This document shows positions 1 to 7,879 of a stretch of 64,000 nt of DNA, one piece after another (positions within the stretch are counted from its first letter, which is position 1; the number at the start of each line of letters is the position of its first letter). The translations under genes and the position numbers were made by a program. The notes under the pieces are model-generated. The model saw only the letters and a list, made by a program, of their open reading frames with translations, did no database searches and was not told the DNA's origin. The stretch is from Komagataeibacter rhaeticus. Its GTDB lineage: Bacteria; Pseudomonadota; Alphaproteobacteria; Acetobacterales; Acetobacteraceae. Location of the stretch: NCBI RefSeq assembly GCF_003207855.1, contig NZ_NKTZ01000001.1, forward strand, positions 372,001-436,000, read 5' to 3'.

Positions 1-27
1 ATGGCGTTTTTTCGGGTCCGGGCCGGA

Positions 28-555
28 TCAGGCAGGCAGTTCCACACCCTCCAGCGTCACGGCGATGGCGTTGACGGTGGCGGCAATGCGCACGGCGGTC
101 TGGACATGTTCGGTGGTCAGGCCCGCCGCGCGCAGCTGGCGCTCATGGCTTTCCATGCACAGGCCGCAGCCATTGATGGCGGAAACCGCCATGGCCCACA
201 GCTCGAAATCCACCTTGTCCACGCCGGGATTGCTGATGACGTTCATCCGCAGGCGTGCGGGCAGCTTTGCATAATCCCCGCCCACAAGGTGCACGAAACG
301 GTAATAGACATTGTTCATGCCCATGATGGCCGCCGCCGCCCGCGCCGCCTCAAGTGCCGCGGGGGCCAGGCGGGGGCCGTATTCGGCGGTCAGGGCATGG
401 GTCACGGCCGGGTTGCGCGCCGCGATGGCGCAGGCGATGAACGTGCCGCCAAGCTGCTGCGGCGTCAGCACGATGTCATTGGCAAGCGAGCTGAGGTTCA
501 GCTTCAGGTCTTTGGCGTAGTCGGGCAGGGCGGCCTTGATGGAATCGATCGACAT
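28..555 (-). CDS. ahpD: AhpD-like alkylhydroperoxidase
   Basis: 175-aa carboxymuconolactone decarboxylase/AhpD-fold protein. The core motif CGLCMESHE places the redox cysteines at residues 130 and 133, followed by the conserved His. In the AhpD family this CxxC reduces oxidised AhpC, in some bacteria through a lipoyl carrier. It lies 129 bp downstream of ahpC on the same strand, so the two form a peroxide-reduction unit under the divergent oxyR. The intervening gap carries an 11-bp perfect hairpin that could set unequal expression of the two. The length matches the family (about 175 aa). No AhpF is seen, so AhpD is the likely electron donor. Confidence 0.95.
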   Translation of the reverse strand: MSIDSIKAALPDYAKDLKLNLSSLANDIVLTPQQLGGTFIACAIAARNPAVTHALTAEYGPRLAPAALEAARAAAAIMGMNNVYYRFVHLVGGDYAKLPARLRMNVISNPGVDKVDFELWAMAVSAINGCGLCMESHERQLRAAGLTTEHVQTAVRIAATVNAIAVTLEGVELPA

Positions 556-647
556 GAAACGTGTCCGTGGGCTGGGGGGCTGTGCCGACCCCCTCGCGCC
601 AGTCCCGGCGCGGGGGCGGGCAGGGCATGAAGGGGGCCGGGCGGCGT

Positions 648-678
648 GGCGCGCATGGCCGCAGGTGCCATGCGCGCC
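648..678 (-). other. Hairpin between ahpC and ahpD
   Basis: Perfect 11-bp inverted repeat (GGCGCGCATGG / CCATGCGCGCC) with a 9-nt loop, just after the ahpC stop codon. No T-run follows it on the minus strand, so it is not a textbook intrinsic terminator. It may be a partial terminator or an mRNA-stabilising stem that keeps ahpC transcript above ahpD. Confidence 0.55.
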
Positions 679-684
679 GGGTCT

Positions 685-1227
685 TCATGCCTTGATGAAG
701 GCGTCGCCCTTGTTCCAGTTGCACGGGCACAGCTCGTCGCTCTGCAGGCCGTCCAGGATGCGCAGGATTTCCTGCGGGTTGCGGCCAACCGACAGGTCAT
801 TGACGCTGACGTGGCGGATGATGCCCTGCGGGTCCACGATGAAGGTGGCGCGCAGGGCCGCACCCGCCTGCTGGGCCATCACGCCACAGCTTTCGATCAG
901 TTCGCGCTTGATGTCGGACAGCATCGGGATTTCAAGGGTCTTCAGTTCGTCATGGTGCAGGCGCCAGTTCAGGTGCACGAAGGCGCTGTCGATCGACACG
1001 CCATACACCACGGTGTCACGGTCCTTGAACTCACCGGCCAGCTTGCCAAACGCCACGATTTCGGTCGGGCAGACGAAGGTGAAGTCCAGCGGCCAGAAGA
1101 AGACGACCTTCCACTTGCCCGCGTCCGATTCGTCCGTGATCTGGACGAATTCGCCCTTCAGCCCTTCGGGGCCACCGGGTACGGCGCTCAGGTTGAAGGC
1201 GGGAAACTTGTCACCGATTGTCAGCAT
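685..1227 (-). CDS. ahpC: Alkyl hydroperoxide reductase AhpC (2-Cys peroxiredoxin)
   Basis: 180-aa peroxiredoxin of the AhpC/Prx1 class, reducing H2O2, organic peroxides and peroxynitrite in the cytoplasm. The peroxidatic Cys53 sits in the motif FTFVCPTEI. Resolving cysteine candidates are in ELCPCNW near the C-terminus (167 and 169). An AGGAG ribosome site lies a few bases before the ATG. It is divergent from oxyR across 129 bp, the classic arrangement for peroxide induction, and is followed by ahpD. Confidence 0.97.
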   Translation of the reverse strand: MLTIGDKFPAFNLSAVPGGPEGLKGEFVQITDESDAGKWKVVFFWPLDFTFVCPTEIVAFGKLAGEFKDRDTVVYGVSIDSAFVHLNWRLHHDELKTLEIPMLSDIKRELIESCGVMAQQAGAALRATFIVDPQGIIRHVSVNDLSVGRNPQEILRILDGLQSDELCPCNWNKGDAFIKA

Positions 1228-1356
1228 CGCGAGTAGGCTCCTGTTGGGGATCGTTGGGTGGGGCAGGGTGTGCCGCCGCCCCGGAGCCTGTATCTATGCC
1301 GGTGATGGTGCTATCACACCAGTGAATTATTTATATATGCATGATCGGAATTATCG
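1228..1356. promoter_or_regulatory. Divergent ahpC/oxyR control region
   Basis: The 129-bp divergent gap becomes AT-rich next to oxyR. Three TATC-type elements start at 1291, 1312 and 1352, spaced 21 and 40 bp apart, close to two and four helical turns. OxyR contacts tetrad-like ATAG/CTAT elements on one DNA face, so this spacing fits an OxyR site. That is inference from spacing and gene order only. No clear -35/-10 pair was assigned. Confidence 0.4.
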
Positions 1357-2292
1357 ATGCTTCCGATGCCCTCTGCCCAGCAGCTGCGCTACCTTGTCAC
1401 CCTGGCCGAGATGCGCCATTTCGGCCGGGCGGCGCGCGCCTGCGCGGTAACGCAGTCAACACTTTCCGCCGGTATCCTGGCGCTGGAGCGGCAGATGGAT
1501 GTCCGGCTGCTTGATCGTGACGTGGGCAAGAAGGTCGTGTTCACCCCGGTGGGGGACAAGGTCGTGACCCGTGCCCGTACGGCGCTGGAAGCCCTGCAGG
1601 GCGTGCTGGACGTGGCCGTGGCCTCGCGGGAGCCGATGAGCGGGCTGCTGCGCATCGGCGTCATTCCCACCATCGGGCCGTTTGTCATGTCCTCGCTGGT
1701 GCGCAGGCTGCCACAGGCCTATCCGCAGCTGCGCCTTTCCCTGAACGAGGACGTGACCCACAGCGTCATGGCCAAGCTGGCCATGGGGCGGCTGGATCTG
1801 GTGCTGCTGGCCATGCCGTGGGACTGCGCCGATAACGAGACCCTGCCGCTATGGCGCGACCCGTTCATGCTGGTCATGCCGCATGACCACCCGCTGGCGC
1901 AGCTGCCGGTGGTGCCGGTACGCAGCATCGTGCGTGAGCGCATGATCCTGCTGGAAGACGGGCACTGCCTGCGTGACCAGACGCTGGCCATGTGCCGCCA
2001 GGTCCGTGGCTGGACCCCGCCGGGGGACGAGGCGGAATGCGCCGTCACCTCGCTGCATACCATGGTGGAAATGGTGGCCGCGGGCATGGGGCTGGCCCTG
2101 CTGCCGCAGCTTGCGGTCGATTCCCCGCTGCTGGATGGCCAGAAACTTGCGGTCCGGCCCGTGACGGGTGCCCAGACATGGCGTACCATCGGCCTGTCAT
2201 GGCGCCCGCGTTCCCCCCGGGCCGCGGATTTCCATACCATTGCCCCGTTTTTCGTGCCGGATTCGATCACACAGGCGAATTCCCTGCTGTAA
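1357..2292 (+). CDS. oxyR: OxyR, LysR-family peroxide sensor
   Basis: 311-aa LysR-type regulator: winged helix in residues 5-65 and a periplasmic-binding-like effector domain from about 95. Cys204 and Cys213 occur in DGHCLRDQTLAMC with the same 9-residue spacing as the redox switch of E. coli OxyR (C199/C208), so this is a true peroxide-sensing OxyR. It is divergent from ahpC. A second ATG three codons in (1366) is an alternative start. The C-terminal tail is normal length. Confidence 0.95.
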   Translation: MLPMPSAQQLRYLVTLAEMRHFGRAARACAVTQSTLSAGILALERQMDVRLLDRDVGKKVVFTPVGDKVVTRARTALEALQGVLDVAVASREPMSGLLRIGVIPTIGPFVMSSLVRRLPQAYPQLRLSLNEDVTHSVMAKLAMGRLDLVLLAMPWDCADNETLPLWRDPFMLVMPHDHPLAQLPVVPVRSIVRERMILLEDGHCLRDQTLAMCRQVRGWTPPGDEAECAVTSLHTMVEMVAAGMGLALLPQLAVDSPLLDGQKLAVRPVTGAQTWRTIGLSWRPRSPRAADFHTIAPFFVPDSITQANSLL

Positions 2293-2317
2293 AATGCCCT
2301 GGAATCCGGCTGTGTAG

Positions 2318-2346
2318 TTGACTCAGGGCGCAGGGAAGGGTATTCG
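2318..2346 (+). promoter_or_regulatory. Candidate promoter for rpmJ
   Basis: TTGACT at 2318-2323, a 17-bp spacer, then TATTCG at 2341-2346. This is a good vegetative -35 with a fair -10, placed 45 bp before the rpmJ ATG. Confidence 0.5.
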
Positions 2347-2390
2347 GGCGCCTCTTTTGCGGTACATCGCCGCTAGTCGAGGGTCGGATC

Positions 2391-2516
2391 ATGAAAATCA
2401 GAAACAGCCTGAAATCGGCCAAGGTTCGGGACAAGGACTGCCGTGTGGTCCGTCGCCGTGGCAAGGTCTACGTCATCAACAAGAAGAACCCGCGCATGAA
2501 GGCCCGTCAGGGCTGA
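2391..2516 (+). CDS. rpmJ: 50S ribosomal protein L36
   Basis: 41-aa basic protein starting [20 protein letters not shown] and ending NPRMKARQG, typical of L36. It has a single Cys in the middle (Cys17) and lacks the full zinc ribbon, as in the zinc-independent (C-minus, YkgO-like) paralogue common in alphaproteobacteria. It sits alone after oxyR, away from other ribosomal genes, with its own candidate promoter. A zinc-free form would spare zinc, but whether a second zinc-containing copy exists elsewhere cannot be seen here. Confidence 0.93.
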   Translation: MKIRNSLKSAKVRDKDCRVVRRRGKVYVINKKNPRMKARQG

Positions 2517-2529
2517 TTGCCGGACGGCC

Positions 2530-3216
2530 TTGACCGTCAGGTTCATCTTCGAACAGCGGCAAAGCCGCGCAGGCCGGTTTTTGACAACCTGTCTGCGCGG
2601 CTTTGCGTGCGTACCCCTGATTGGGGCGCTGGCAGGGCAGGTTGCCCATGCGGACCCGTCCGTCGGCCACGGGGTGGACAGGCATGCCGCCCCGCCCTCG
2701 GCTTCCGCCGCGCATGGCGGGGGGAAGGCTGCGGGCGAACCCTCGCTTGACAGTCTCGAGACGGAACTGGCCCATGCCGCCACCGCCCGTGGCGCGCGTG
2801 ACCTGCAGGGCCGGATCGAGCAGCTGCGGCTGAAGCCGCTGGCCCCCACCACCACCCTGCTGGTCCGGCGCGCGCAGGATGACCTGGATGCCCAGCGCCC
2901 GCTTGATGCGGTGCAGGACATGGATGATGCGCTCCTGCTCCAGCCGGATGTGGAAGTGCTGTGGCGCAACCGGGCGCAGGCGCGCCTTGCCGCCCGCAAT
3001 CCCGATGGCGCGGTGGCCGATCTTGGTGTCGCCCTGCATCATGACGGGCGTGATCTCATGGCATGGAAGATCCTTGAGGATACCGAGGAGCAGCGGGGCG
3101 ACTGGCAGGCCGCGTGGAAAGCGTGGCAGCATGTCCGCGCACTCGATCCCACCATTCCCGATGCCGACCACCAGACCGAGCAACTGCGCCTGAAGGCTTT
3201 CGGCCAGCCAACCTGA
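2530..3216 (+). CDS. Secreted TPR-repeat protein
   Basis: 228-aa protein with an N-terminal signal sequence (hydrophobic LIGALAGQVAHA, then D, around residues 29-42) and two or three tetratricopeptide-like helical repeats from about residue 110 to 215. Such proteins are periplasmic scaffolds; the partner is unknown. No ATG is available: the TTG at 2530 is used here, and TTG 2581 is an alternative. It begins 14 bp after rpmJ and ends at the first palindromic repeat. A 13-bp inverted repeat lies inside its 5' end. Confidence 0.7.
   Translation: MTVRFIFEQRQSRAGRFLTTCLRGFACVPLIGALAGQVAHADPSVGHGVDRHAAPPSASAAHGGGKAAGEPSLDSLETELAHAATARGARDLQGRIEQLRLKPLAPTTTLLVRRAQDDLDAQRPLDAVQDMDDALLLQPDVEVLWRNRAQARLAARNPDGAVADLGVALHHDGRDLMAWKILEDTEEQRGDWQAAWKAWQHVRALDPTIPDADHQTEQLRLKAFGQPT
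2560..2605. other. Strong inverted repeat in 5' end of TPR gene
   Basis: Arms CAAAGCCGCGCAG (2560-2572) and CTGCGCGGCTTTG (2593-2605), a perfect 13-bp pairing around a 20-nt loop. It falls inside the signal-peptide codons of the TPR gene and 44 bp after the rpmJ stop. It could be an rpmJ 3' stem or a translational control hairpin. No T-run follows on either strand. Confidence 0.6.
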
Positions 3217-3230
3217 TGGATAACAGGCGT

Positions 3231-3296
3231 GCTTTTTTCAAGAAGGCCGCGACCTGCAAAGCTTCCTGAAAAAAGCGTCAACAGGAACTTTCTTGT
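3231..3296. repeat. Palindromic repeat, copy A (degenerate)
   Basis: Degenerate member of the dispersed palindromic family: arms GCTTTTTTCA (3231-3240) and TGAAAAAAGC (3267-3276) with an internal GCCGCG block and AAAGCTTC. It lies between the TPR gene (+) and the MotB-like gene (-), which converge. Confidence 0.5.
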
Positions 3297-3383
3297 GCCT
3301 TACGGGGTTTTCGCGCCTGTGTGCCCGTATCATGCCGGGCAGGTCCGGCGCGTTGCGCGCCATCGCCGCCCGGCAGGTCGATA

Positions 3384-4346
3384 TCAGCGGTCCGTCAGGC
3401 GGAATTCGATGCGCCGGTTACGGGCAAAGGCTTCCGGTGTGGTGCCTTTGTCCAGCGGCTGGTAGTCCGAAAAGCCGGTCGCGGCCAGATGGTGCGGGTC
3501 GATCCCTTCGGCAATCAGCAGCTTGACCACCGTGATGGCGCGCGCCGATGACAGTTCCCAGTTGCTGGGAAAGGCGGAATGGATGGGCTGGCGGTCGGCA
3601 TGGCCGTCCACGCGCAGGATCCACGGCACATCCGCCGGAATCTGCTGGGCAACCTGCCGCAGCGTCTTGGCCAGCACCCTGATTTCCTGCACGCCTTCGG
3701 GCGAGAGGTCCGCCCCGCCGGGCGGGAACAGCACCTCGCTCTGGAACACGAAGCGGTCGCCCACGATCTGCACGCCCTTGTGGTCCTGCATCACGCTGCG
3801 CAGGCGGCCGAAGAATTCGGAGCGGTACTGCTGCAGCTGCTCCACCTTCTTCGCCAGCGCCACATTGAGCTGCATGCCCAGGTTGCTGATCTGGCGGTCA
3901 CGGTCATGCACCGTGTCCTCGGTCGCTTCCAGTACCGTGCTGAGGGCCGCAAGCTGGGCATTGAGCTGGGCAACCTGTTCATCCAGCGCGGTGGTACGCG
4001 CCTGCGCGCTGTCGCGCTCGCTGGTCTGCTGGTTGAGCTGGGCGGTAAGCGACGTGGCGGTGGCCACATCCGCGTCATGGGCCTTGTGCAGGCTGGCCAC
4101 CTCGTTCTGCAGGGCGGTGGTGTGGCTGTGTTCCAGCGAGAGCATCTGCCCCAGCCGGGCCACCTCGTGCTCCAGCTGGTTGAGCGCCTGCTGGCGCTTG
4201 TTCAGCGCGACCGACAGGAAAGCCTGCCCCAGCACGAAGACAAGCAGGACGAATATGATGACCATGAGCAGCGTTGACAGCGCATCAACATAGCCCGGCC
4301 ATGCATTCAGTTCGGAACGGATAGAACGACGGGAACGGCGCGCCAT
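3384..4346 (-). CDS. MotB/OmpA-like peptidoglycan-binding stator protein
   Basis: 320 aa. One N-terminal membrane helix (about 22-45) carries the MotB-like Asp21 in GYVDALSTLLM. A long coiled coil follows (about 48-175), then a C-terminal OmpA/MotB peptidoglycan-binding domain (about 195-320) with the NWELSSARA motif. It ends the three-gene operon with the MotA-like gene 26 bp upstream. Such pairs form proton-driven channels anchored to the wall. No flagellar genes are present, so the job is probably envelope-related. It also resembles the ZorB architecture, but zorC/zorD/zorE are absent. Confidence 0.85.
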   Translation of the reverse strand: MARRSRRSIRSELNAWPGYVDALSTLLMVIIFVLLVFVLGQAFLSVALNKRQQALNQLEHEVARLGQMLSLEHSHTTALQNEVASLHKAHDADVATATSLTAQLNQQTSERDSAQARTTALDEQVAQLNAQLAALSTVLEATEDTVHDRDRQISNLGMQLNVALAKKVEQLQQYRSEFFGRLRSVMQDHKGVQIVGDRFVFQSEVLFPPGGADLSPEGVQEIRVLAKTLRQVAQQIPADVPWILRVDGHADRQPIHSAFPSNWELSSARAITVVKLLIAEGIDPHHLAATGFSDYQPLDKGTTPEAFARNRRIEFRLTDR

Positions 4347-4372
4347 GGGGGGAACCTTGCCTTGTCTTGCGG

Positions 4373-5419
4373 TCAGGAAGCGGAATGGTTCGTTCCGGGG
4401 GCGCTTGCGGCAATGGTGCGCGCGAGCAGGCGCAGGTCATTGCGGATGTCGGTTGCCATCTGCTCGCGCCCGGCCGCCGATTCCTGTACCAGCCGCGCCA
4501 GCAGCGATTCGATGCCTTGCAGGTGTTCCTCCCCCCGGTTATCGGCAAGGGCGGCCAGGCGGTCGTTCAGCGCGGTCAGCAGGCGCTGTTCCTGTGCGCG
4601 GGTTTCCTCGCTGCGGGCCAGCAGGGCCTGCAGCTTTTCCATGTTCTCGGCGGTGTGCTCCAGCAGCGCCTGCACATAGGCCGGAACCGTGGCGTCATTG
4701 CCGCCCACCTGCAGCCCGCCCGCGGAAAGGCGGGTGATGGTGGCCAGCCATTCCTCCAGTTCATTGAAGAAGCGCGTCTGTGCCTGCCCTGCCGTCAGGT
4801 CAAGGAAACCCAGCACCAGTGCCCCCGCCAGCCCGAACATGGAGCCGGAGAACGCCGTGCCCATGCCGTGCAGTGGCCCGGCCAGCCCGGATTTGAGCTG
4901 GTCGAACATGACATTCATGTCCCCGCTGCCCACGGTCATGTTGCCGATCACATCGGCAATGGACCCCACGGTCAGCAGCAGGCCATAGAACGTGCCCAGC
5001 AGGCCCAGGAAGATGAGCAGCCCGGTCAGGTAGCGCGAAAGCTCGCGCCCCTCGTCCAGCCGGGCGGACAGGCTGTCGAGCAGCGACTGCATCACCGGGG
5101 CGGACAGGGTCAGCCTGCGGCCCTTGTCATGGGTGGCCAGCATCGACGCCATGGGGGCCAGCAGGCGCGGCGGCGGGGGGGTTGTCAGCCCCTCACGCGG
5201 GTGGCGCAGGATGTTGACCCAGCGTACCTCGGGGATCAGGCGCAGGATCATGGTGATGTTCCACACGATGCCCAGCAGCAGGATGCCCACGATCAGCCCG
5301 TCCAGGTACGGGTTGTTGCAGAAGGCCTGATACAGGGTTGTGGAAAGCAGGGCTGTGACAGCCCCGACGGCCAGAAGGAAAAGCAGGACGCGTACAAGGT
5401 AGGTCGTCGGTCGTGTCAC
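4373..5419 (-). CDS. MotA/TolQ/ExbB-like proton channel protein
   Basis: 348 aa with four predicted membrane helices (about 7-27, 38-60, 130-151, 188-208) and a C-terminal coiled-coil tail of about 110 residues. Helices 3 and 4 (GLLGTFYGLLLTV and GTAFSGSMFGLAGALVLG) match the pore helices of the MotA/TolQ/ExbB family. It is paired with the MotB-like gene downstream and an OmpA-like gene 12 bp upstream. It likely forms the inner-membrane pentamer of a wall-anchored rotary motor. The driven process is unknown. Confidence 0.85.
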   Translation of the reverse strand: MTRPTTYLVRVLLFLLAVGAVTALLSTTLYQAFCNNPYLDGLIVGILLLGIVWNITMILRLIPEVRWVNILRHPREGLTTPPPPRLLAPMASMLATHDKGRRLTLSAPVMQSLLDSLSARLDEGRELSRYLTGLLIFLGLLGTFYGLLLTVGSIADVIGNMTVGSGDMNVMFDQLKSGLAGPLHGMGTAFSGSMFGLAGALVLGFLDLTAGQAQTRFFNELEEWLATITRLSAGGLQVGGNDATVPAYVQALLEHTAENMEKLQALLARSEETRAQEQRLLTALNDRLAALADNRGEEHLQGIESLLARLVQESAAGREQMATDIRNDLRLLARTIAASAPGTNHSAS

Positions 5420-5431
5420 GCAGGGATGTCC

Positions 5432-6226
5432 TTAACGCGGGGGTGGAGTGGAAGACGTTGAGGCCACCACACCGGAACGGGTGACGTCAACACAATCCGC
5501 GCCCGCGCCCTGCGCATTTTCCCCCGGCAGCCCCACCGCGCGGACATAGATGCGCGTGGAGGCCAGTCCGGCATGGATCAGCACCGAACGCACCGCAAGC
5601 CCGCGTGACAGCGCCACGCGGCGCGGGGTGGAGGGATCATCGGGCCGCCCTTCGCCATAGGCGACGATGCTCACATGCTGGTCGGGCAGCTTCTGCATGA
5701 CGGTGGCAAATGTCTGCAGGGCGGCGATCATGCGCGGATTCATGTCGGCGGACTGGGTGGTGAAGTGCAGCCGTGTCCCCCCGGTCAGCCTTTCCGCCCG
5801 GCCACGGGCCTGCGGGTCGGCCCTGACTTCGGGCGGGGGGGGAAAGGGGTGTTCGGGCACATGCAGTTCGGGCGGGCGCAGCACCGGATTGGCAGGTGGC
5901 TGGGCAGCCACGGGGGGGAGGGCGGCAAGCGCCGCGGGGGAAGCGATGGCGGTGGCCGGCGCGTGGCTGCCCGGAATGTCGGTGCGCGGGCCGGTGGCGT
6001 CCGTATCACCCTGCGAGGCGGAGAGGCTTGCGCCGCTGGGCAGCATGGCCGGATGCTTCGGTGGCGCGCCAAGGGCGTCCAGCGCGCTCTGGCTGGTCGT
6101 GACCTGGGCACGGGCATCCGTCCCGGTGCCGGCAAGGGCACAGGCAATCAGGCCCGGCAGGGCAAGCCCGCGCAGGATGGGGCGGATGGCAGGCCGGCGG
6201 ATGGGAAAAGGGATCATGTGCTGCAT
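5432..6226 (-). CDS. Proline-rich protein with OmpA-like C-terminal domain
   Basis: About 264 aa: a signal-like segment (LIACALAGTGTDARA), a long Pro/Ala-rich linker, then an OmpA-like fold (about residues 155-250) including HVSIVAYGEGRPDD and RRVALSRGLAVRSVLI. Known family role is peptidoglycan contact. It is the first gene of the MotA/MotB-like operon, so it may extend or regulate that channel. Start is uncertain: the longer frame begins at 6265, ATG 6226 is chosen, and ATG 6217 is also possible. Confidence 0.7.
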   Translation of the reverse strand: MQHMIPFPIRRPAIRPILRGLALPGLIACALAGTGTDARAQVTTSQSALDALGAPPKHPAMLPSGASLSASQGDTDATGPRTDIPGSHAPATAIASPAALAALPPVAAQPPANPVLRPPELHVPEHPFPPPPEVRADPQARGRAERLTGGTRLHFTTQSADMNPRMIAALQTFATVMQKLPDQHVSIVAYGEGRPDDPSTPRRVALSRGLAVRSVLIHAGLASTRIYVRAVGLPGENAQGAGADCVDVTRSGVVASTSSTPPPR

Positions 6227-6296
6227 CGTGACCGGCAGGCTACCGGGCGATGGGGGGCGGCGCAATCGGCAAACGGGCCGGCCGCCCCATCAGGCT

Positions 6297-7124
6297 TCAG
6301 CCAATGCTGCTGGCAACCAGTTCACGCAGCGGGCCATGCAGGTGGGTATTGCCGGCAACCGCGTCTATCGAGGCCCCCAGATCGTTGAGATCCACGCCCT
6401 CGGGGTCGGTGGCGTAGCCCCCGGCCTCGCGCACCAGCAGGATTCCCGCCGCGCAGTCCCACGGCCTGATGCCCAGTTCCCAGTAGCCATCGTACCGACC
6501 GGCGGCAACCCAGGCCAGATCGAGGGCGGCAGCGCCGAATCGGCGTATGCCCGCCACCTGCGGCATGAGCGCGCCCAGCGTGCGGGCAAATGACAGGCGG
6601 TTGCGCGCCGATACCCTGGCAAAGGGGATGCCGGTGGCGAACAGCGCCTCGTTCATCGAGCGGCGGCCCGAGACGCGCAGCCTGCGGTCGTTGAGGAACG
6701 CACCTACCCCCTTTTCCGCCCAGAACATCTCGTTGGCGGCGGGGTTATAGACCAGACCCGCCACGATCTCGATCGTGCCATCGGGCAGGCGGCGCTGCAG
6801 GCCGATGGAAATGGCCCAGTGCGGAATGCCGTGCAGGAAGTTGCTTGTGCCGTCCAGCGGGTCGACCACCCAGCGCCATGTCCATCCCTCATGCCCCGAG
6901 GCCCCGCTTTCCTCCATCAGGAAGGCATAGCCGGGGCGCGCGCGCGCCAGTTCCTCGCGGATGGTGGTTTCGGCCCGCAGGTCGGCCTGCGACACGAAAT
7001 CGCCCGGGCCCTTGATGCTGACCTGGAGCTGCTCGACTTCGTTGAAGTCACGCAGAAGACGGCGTGCGGCCTTCTGGGCAGCGTTCTGCATCACCGTCAT
7101 ATGGGGAGAGAGTCGCATTGCCAC
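6297..7124 (-). CDS. suhB: Inositol-1-monophosphatase family protein
   Basis: 275-aa Mg-dependent phosphatase. The signature WVVDPLDGTSNFLHG (Asp/Asp metal site) and the C-terminal WDCAAGILLVREAGG (second metal Asp) are intact, as is the EESG loop. The family hydrolyses inositol-1-phosphate and related sugar phosphates; SuhB also has a role in rRNA transcription in E. coli. Placement next to efp is common in alphaproteobacteria. ATG 7100 is a possible shorter start. Confidence 0.92.
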   Translation of the reverse strand: MAMRLSPHMTVMQNAAQKAARRLLRDFNEVEQLQVSIKGPGDFVSQADLRAETTIREELARARPGYAFLMEESGASGHEGWTWRWVVDPLDGTSNFLHGIPHWAISIGLQRRLPDGTIEIVAGLVYNPAANEMFWAEKGVGAFLNDRRLRVSGRRSMNEALFATGIPFARVSARNRLSFARTLGALMPQVAGIRRFGAAALDLAWVAAGRYDGYWELGIRPWDCAAGILLVREAGGYATDPEGVDLNDLGASIDAVAGNTHLHGPLRELVASSIG

Positions 7125-7182
7125 GGTGATCGGTCCTGTCTGGTTCGTGCGGTGGAATTGGGGGGCTGGGGGCTGGTGAACC

Positions 7183-7217
7183 GGCCCGCGCGGGGTGGAG
7201 ACACCCCGGCACGGGCC
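7183..7217 (-). terminator. Hairpin after efp
   Basis: Two-part stem: GGCCCG ... CGGGCC outside and CGGGGTG / CACCCCG inside, beginning 10 bp past the efp stop. It has no clear T-run. It probably separates efp from suhB transcription partly. Confidence 0.4.
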
Positions 7218-7226
7218 GGGGAAGGG

Positions 7227-7793
7227 TCAGGACTTGGCGCGCTCGACGTAGCTGCTGTCCTCGGTGCGGACCACGATGTGCTCACCCGCTTCGATGAAGG
7301 GGGGCACCATGGTCTTCACACCATTGGACAGGCGCGCGGGCTTGTAGGAGGAGCTTGCCGTCTGGCCCTTGACCACGGGATCGGCCTCGACCACTTCCAG
7401 TGTCACCTGCGCGGGCAGCACGACGCCAACCGGGTCGCCTTCCACCAGGTTCAGGACCAGCGTCATGTTGTCCTGCAGGAAGGGGGCCTGATCACCCAGC
7501 AGGTCCAGGGGCAGCAGCAGCTGCTCGAACGTCTCGGGGTCCATCAGCACGATGTTGTCGCCATCCATGTAGGAGTAGGTGTATTCCTTCTCCTCGGTCA
7601 TCAGGCGTTCAACGGTGTCGGCGGTGCGCCAGCGCTCGTTGGTCTTGTTGCCGGTCTTGAGGTCGCGCATCTCCACCTGGATGAACGCGCCGCCCTTGCC
7701 GGGGGTGATGATCTGCTGTTTCAGGACCGTCCAGCGACGGCCGTCGTGCTCAATAACCTGCCCGGCGCGGATCAGGTTTGCCTGCTGCTTCAT
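7227..7793 (-). CDS. efp: Elongation factor P
   Basis: 188-aa three-domain EF-P that rescues ribosomes stalled at polyproline. The loop TPGKGGAF carries Lys33, the residue beta-lysylated by EpmA in the EpmA/EpmB branch. Both modification genes lie directly upstream (epmB, epmA), so the pathway is complete here except for the optional hydroxylase EpmC. An AGGGA ribosome site lies before the ATG. The proline-rich proteins in this window (TonB-like, OmpA-like, DUF2155) would be natural clients. Confidence 0.97.
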   Translation of the reverse strand: MKQQANLIRAGQVIEHDGRRWTVLKQQIITPGKGGAFIQVEMRDLKTGNKTNERWRTADTVERLMTEEKEYTYSYMDGDNIVLMDPETFEQLLLPLDLLGDQAPFLQDNMTLVLNLVEGDPVGVVLPAQVTLEVVEADPVVKGQTASSSYKPARLSNGVKTMVPPFIEAGEHIVVRTEDSSYVERAKS

Positions 7794-7879
7794 GGTGGTC
7801 CCTGTATGGTTGTGGGAAGTATGGCGGTTCGGCTTCTAACGCCCCGCGCGCGGAAGGGCAAGGTTTGGCGCGGTTCTTT

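Noticed and set aside
1-630. 209-aa open frame on the plus strand antisense to ahpD
   Set aside because: Mirror of ahpD; the AhpD motif is present on the minus strand.
3384-5419. Zorya anti-phage system
   Set aside because: The MotA/MotB-like pair is present, but no zorC, zorD or zorE gene follows; the neighbours are suhB and efp.
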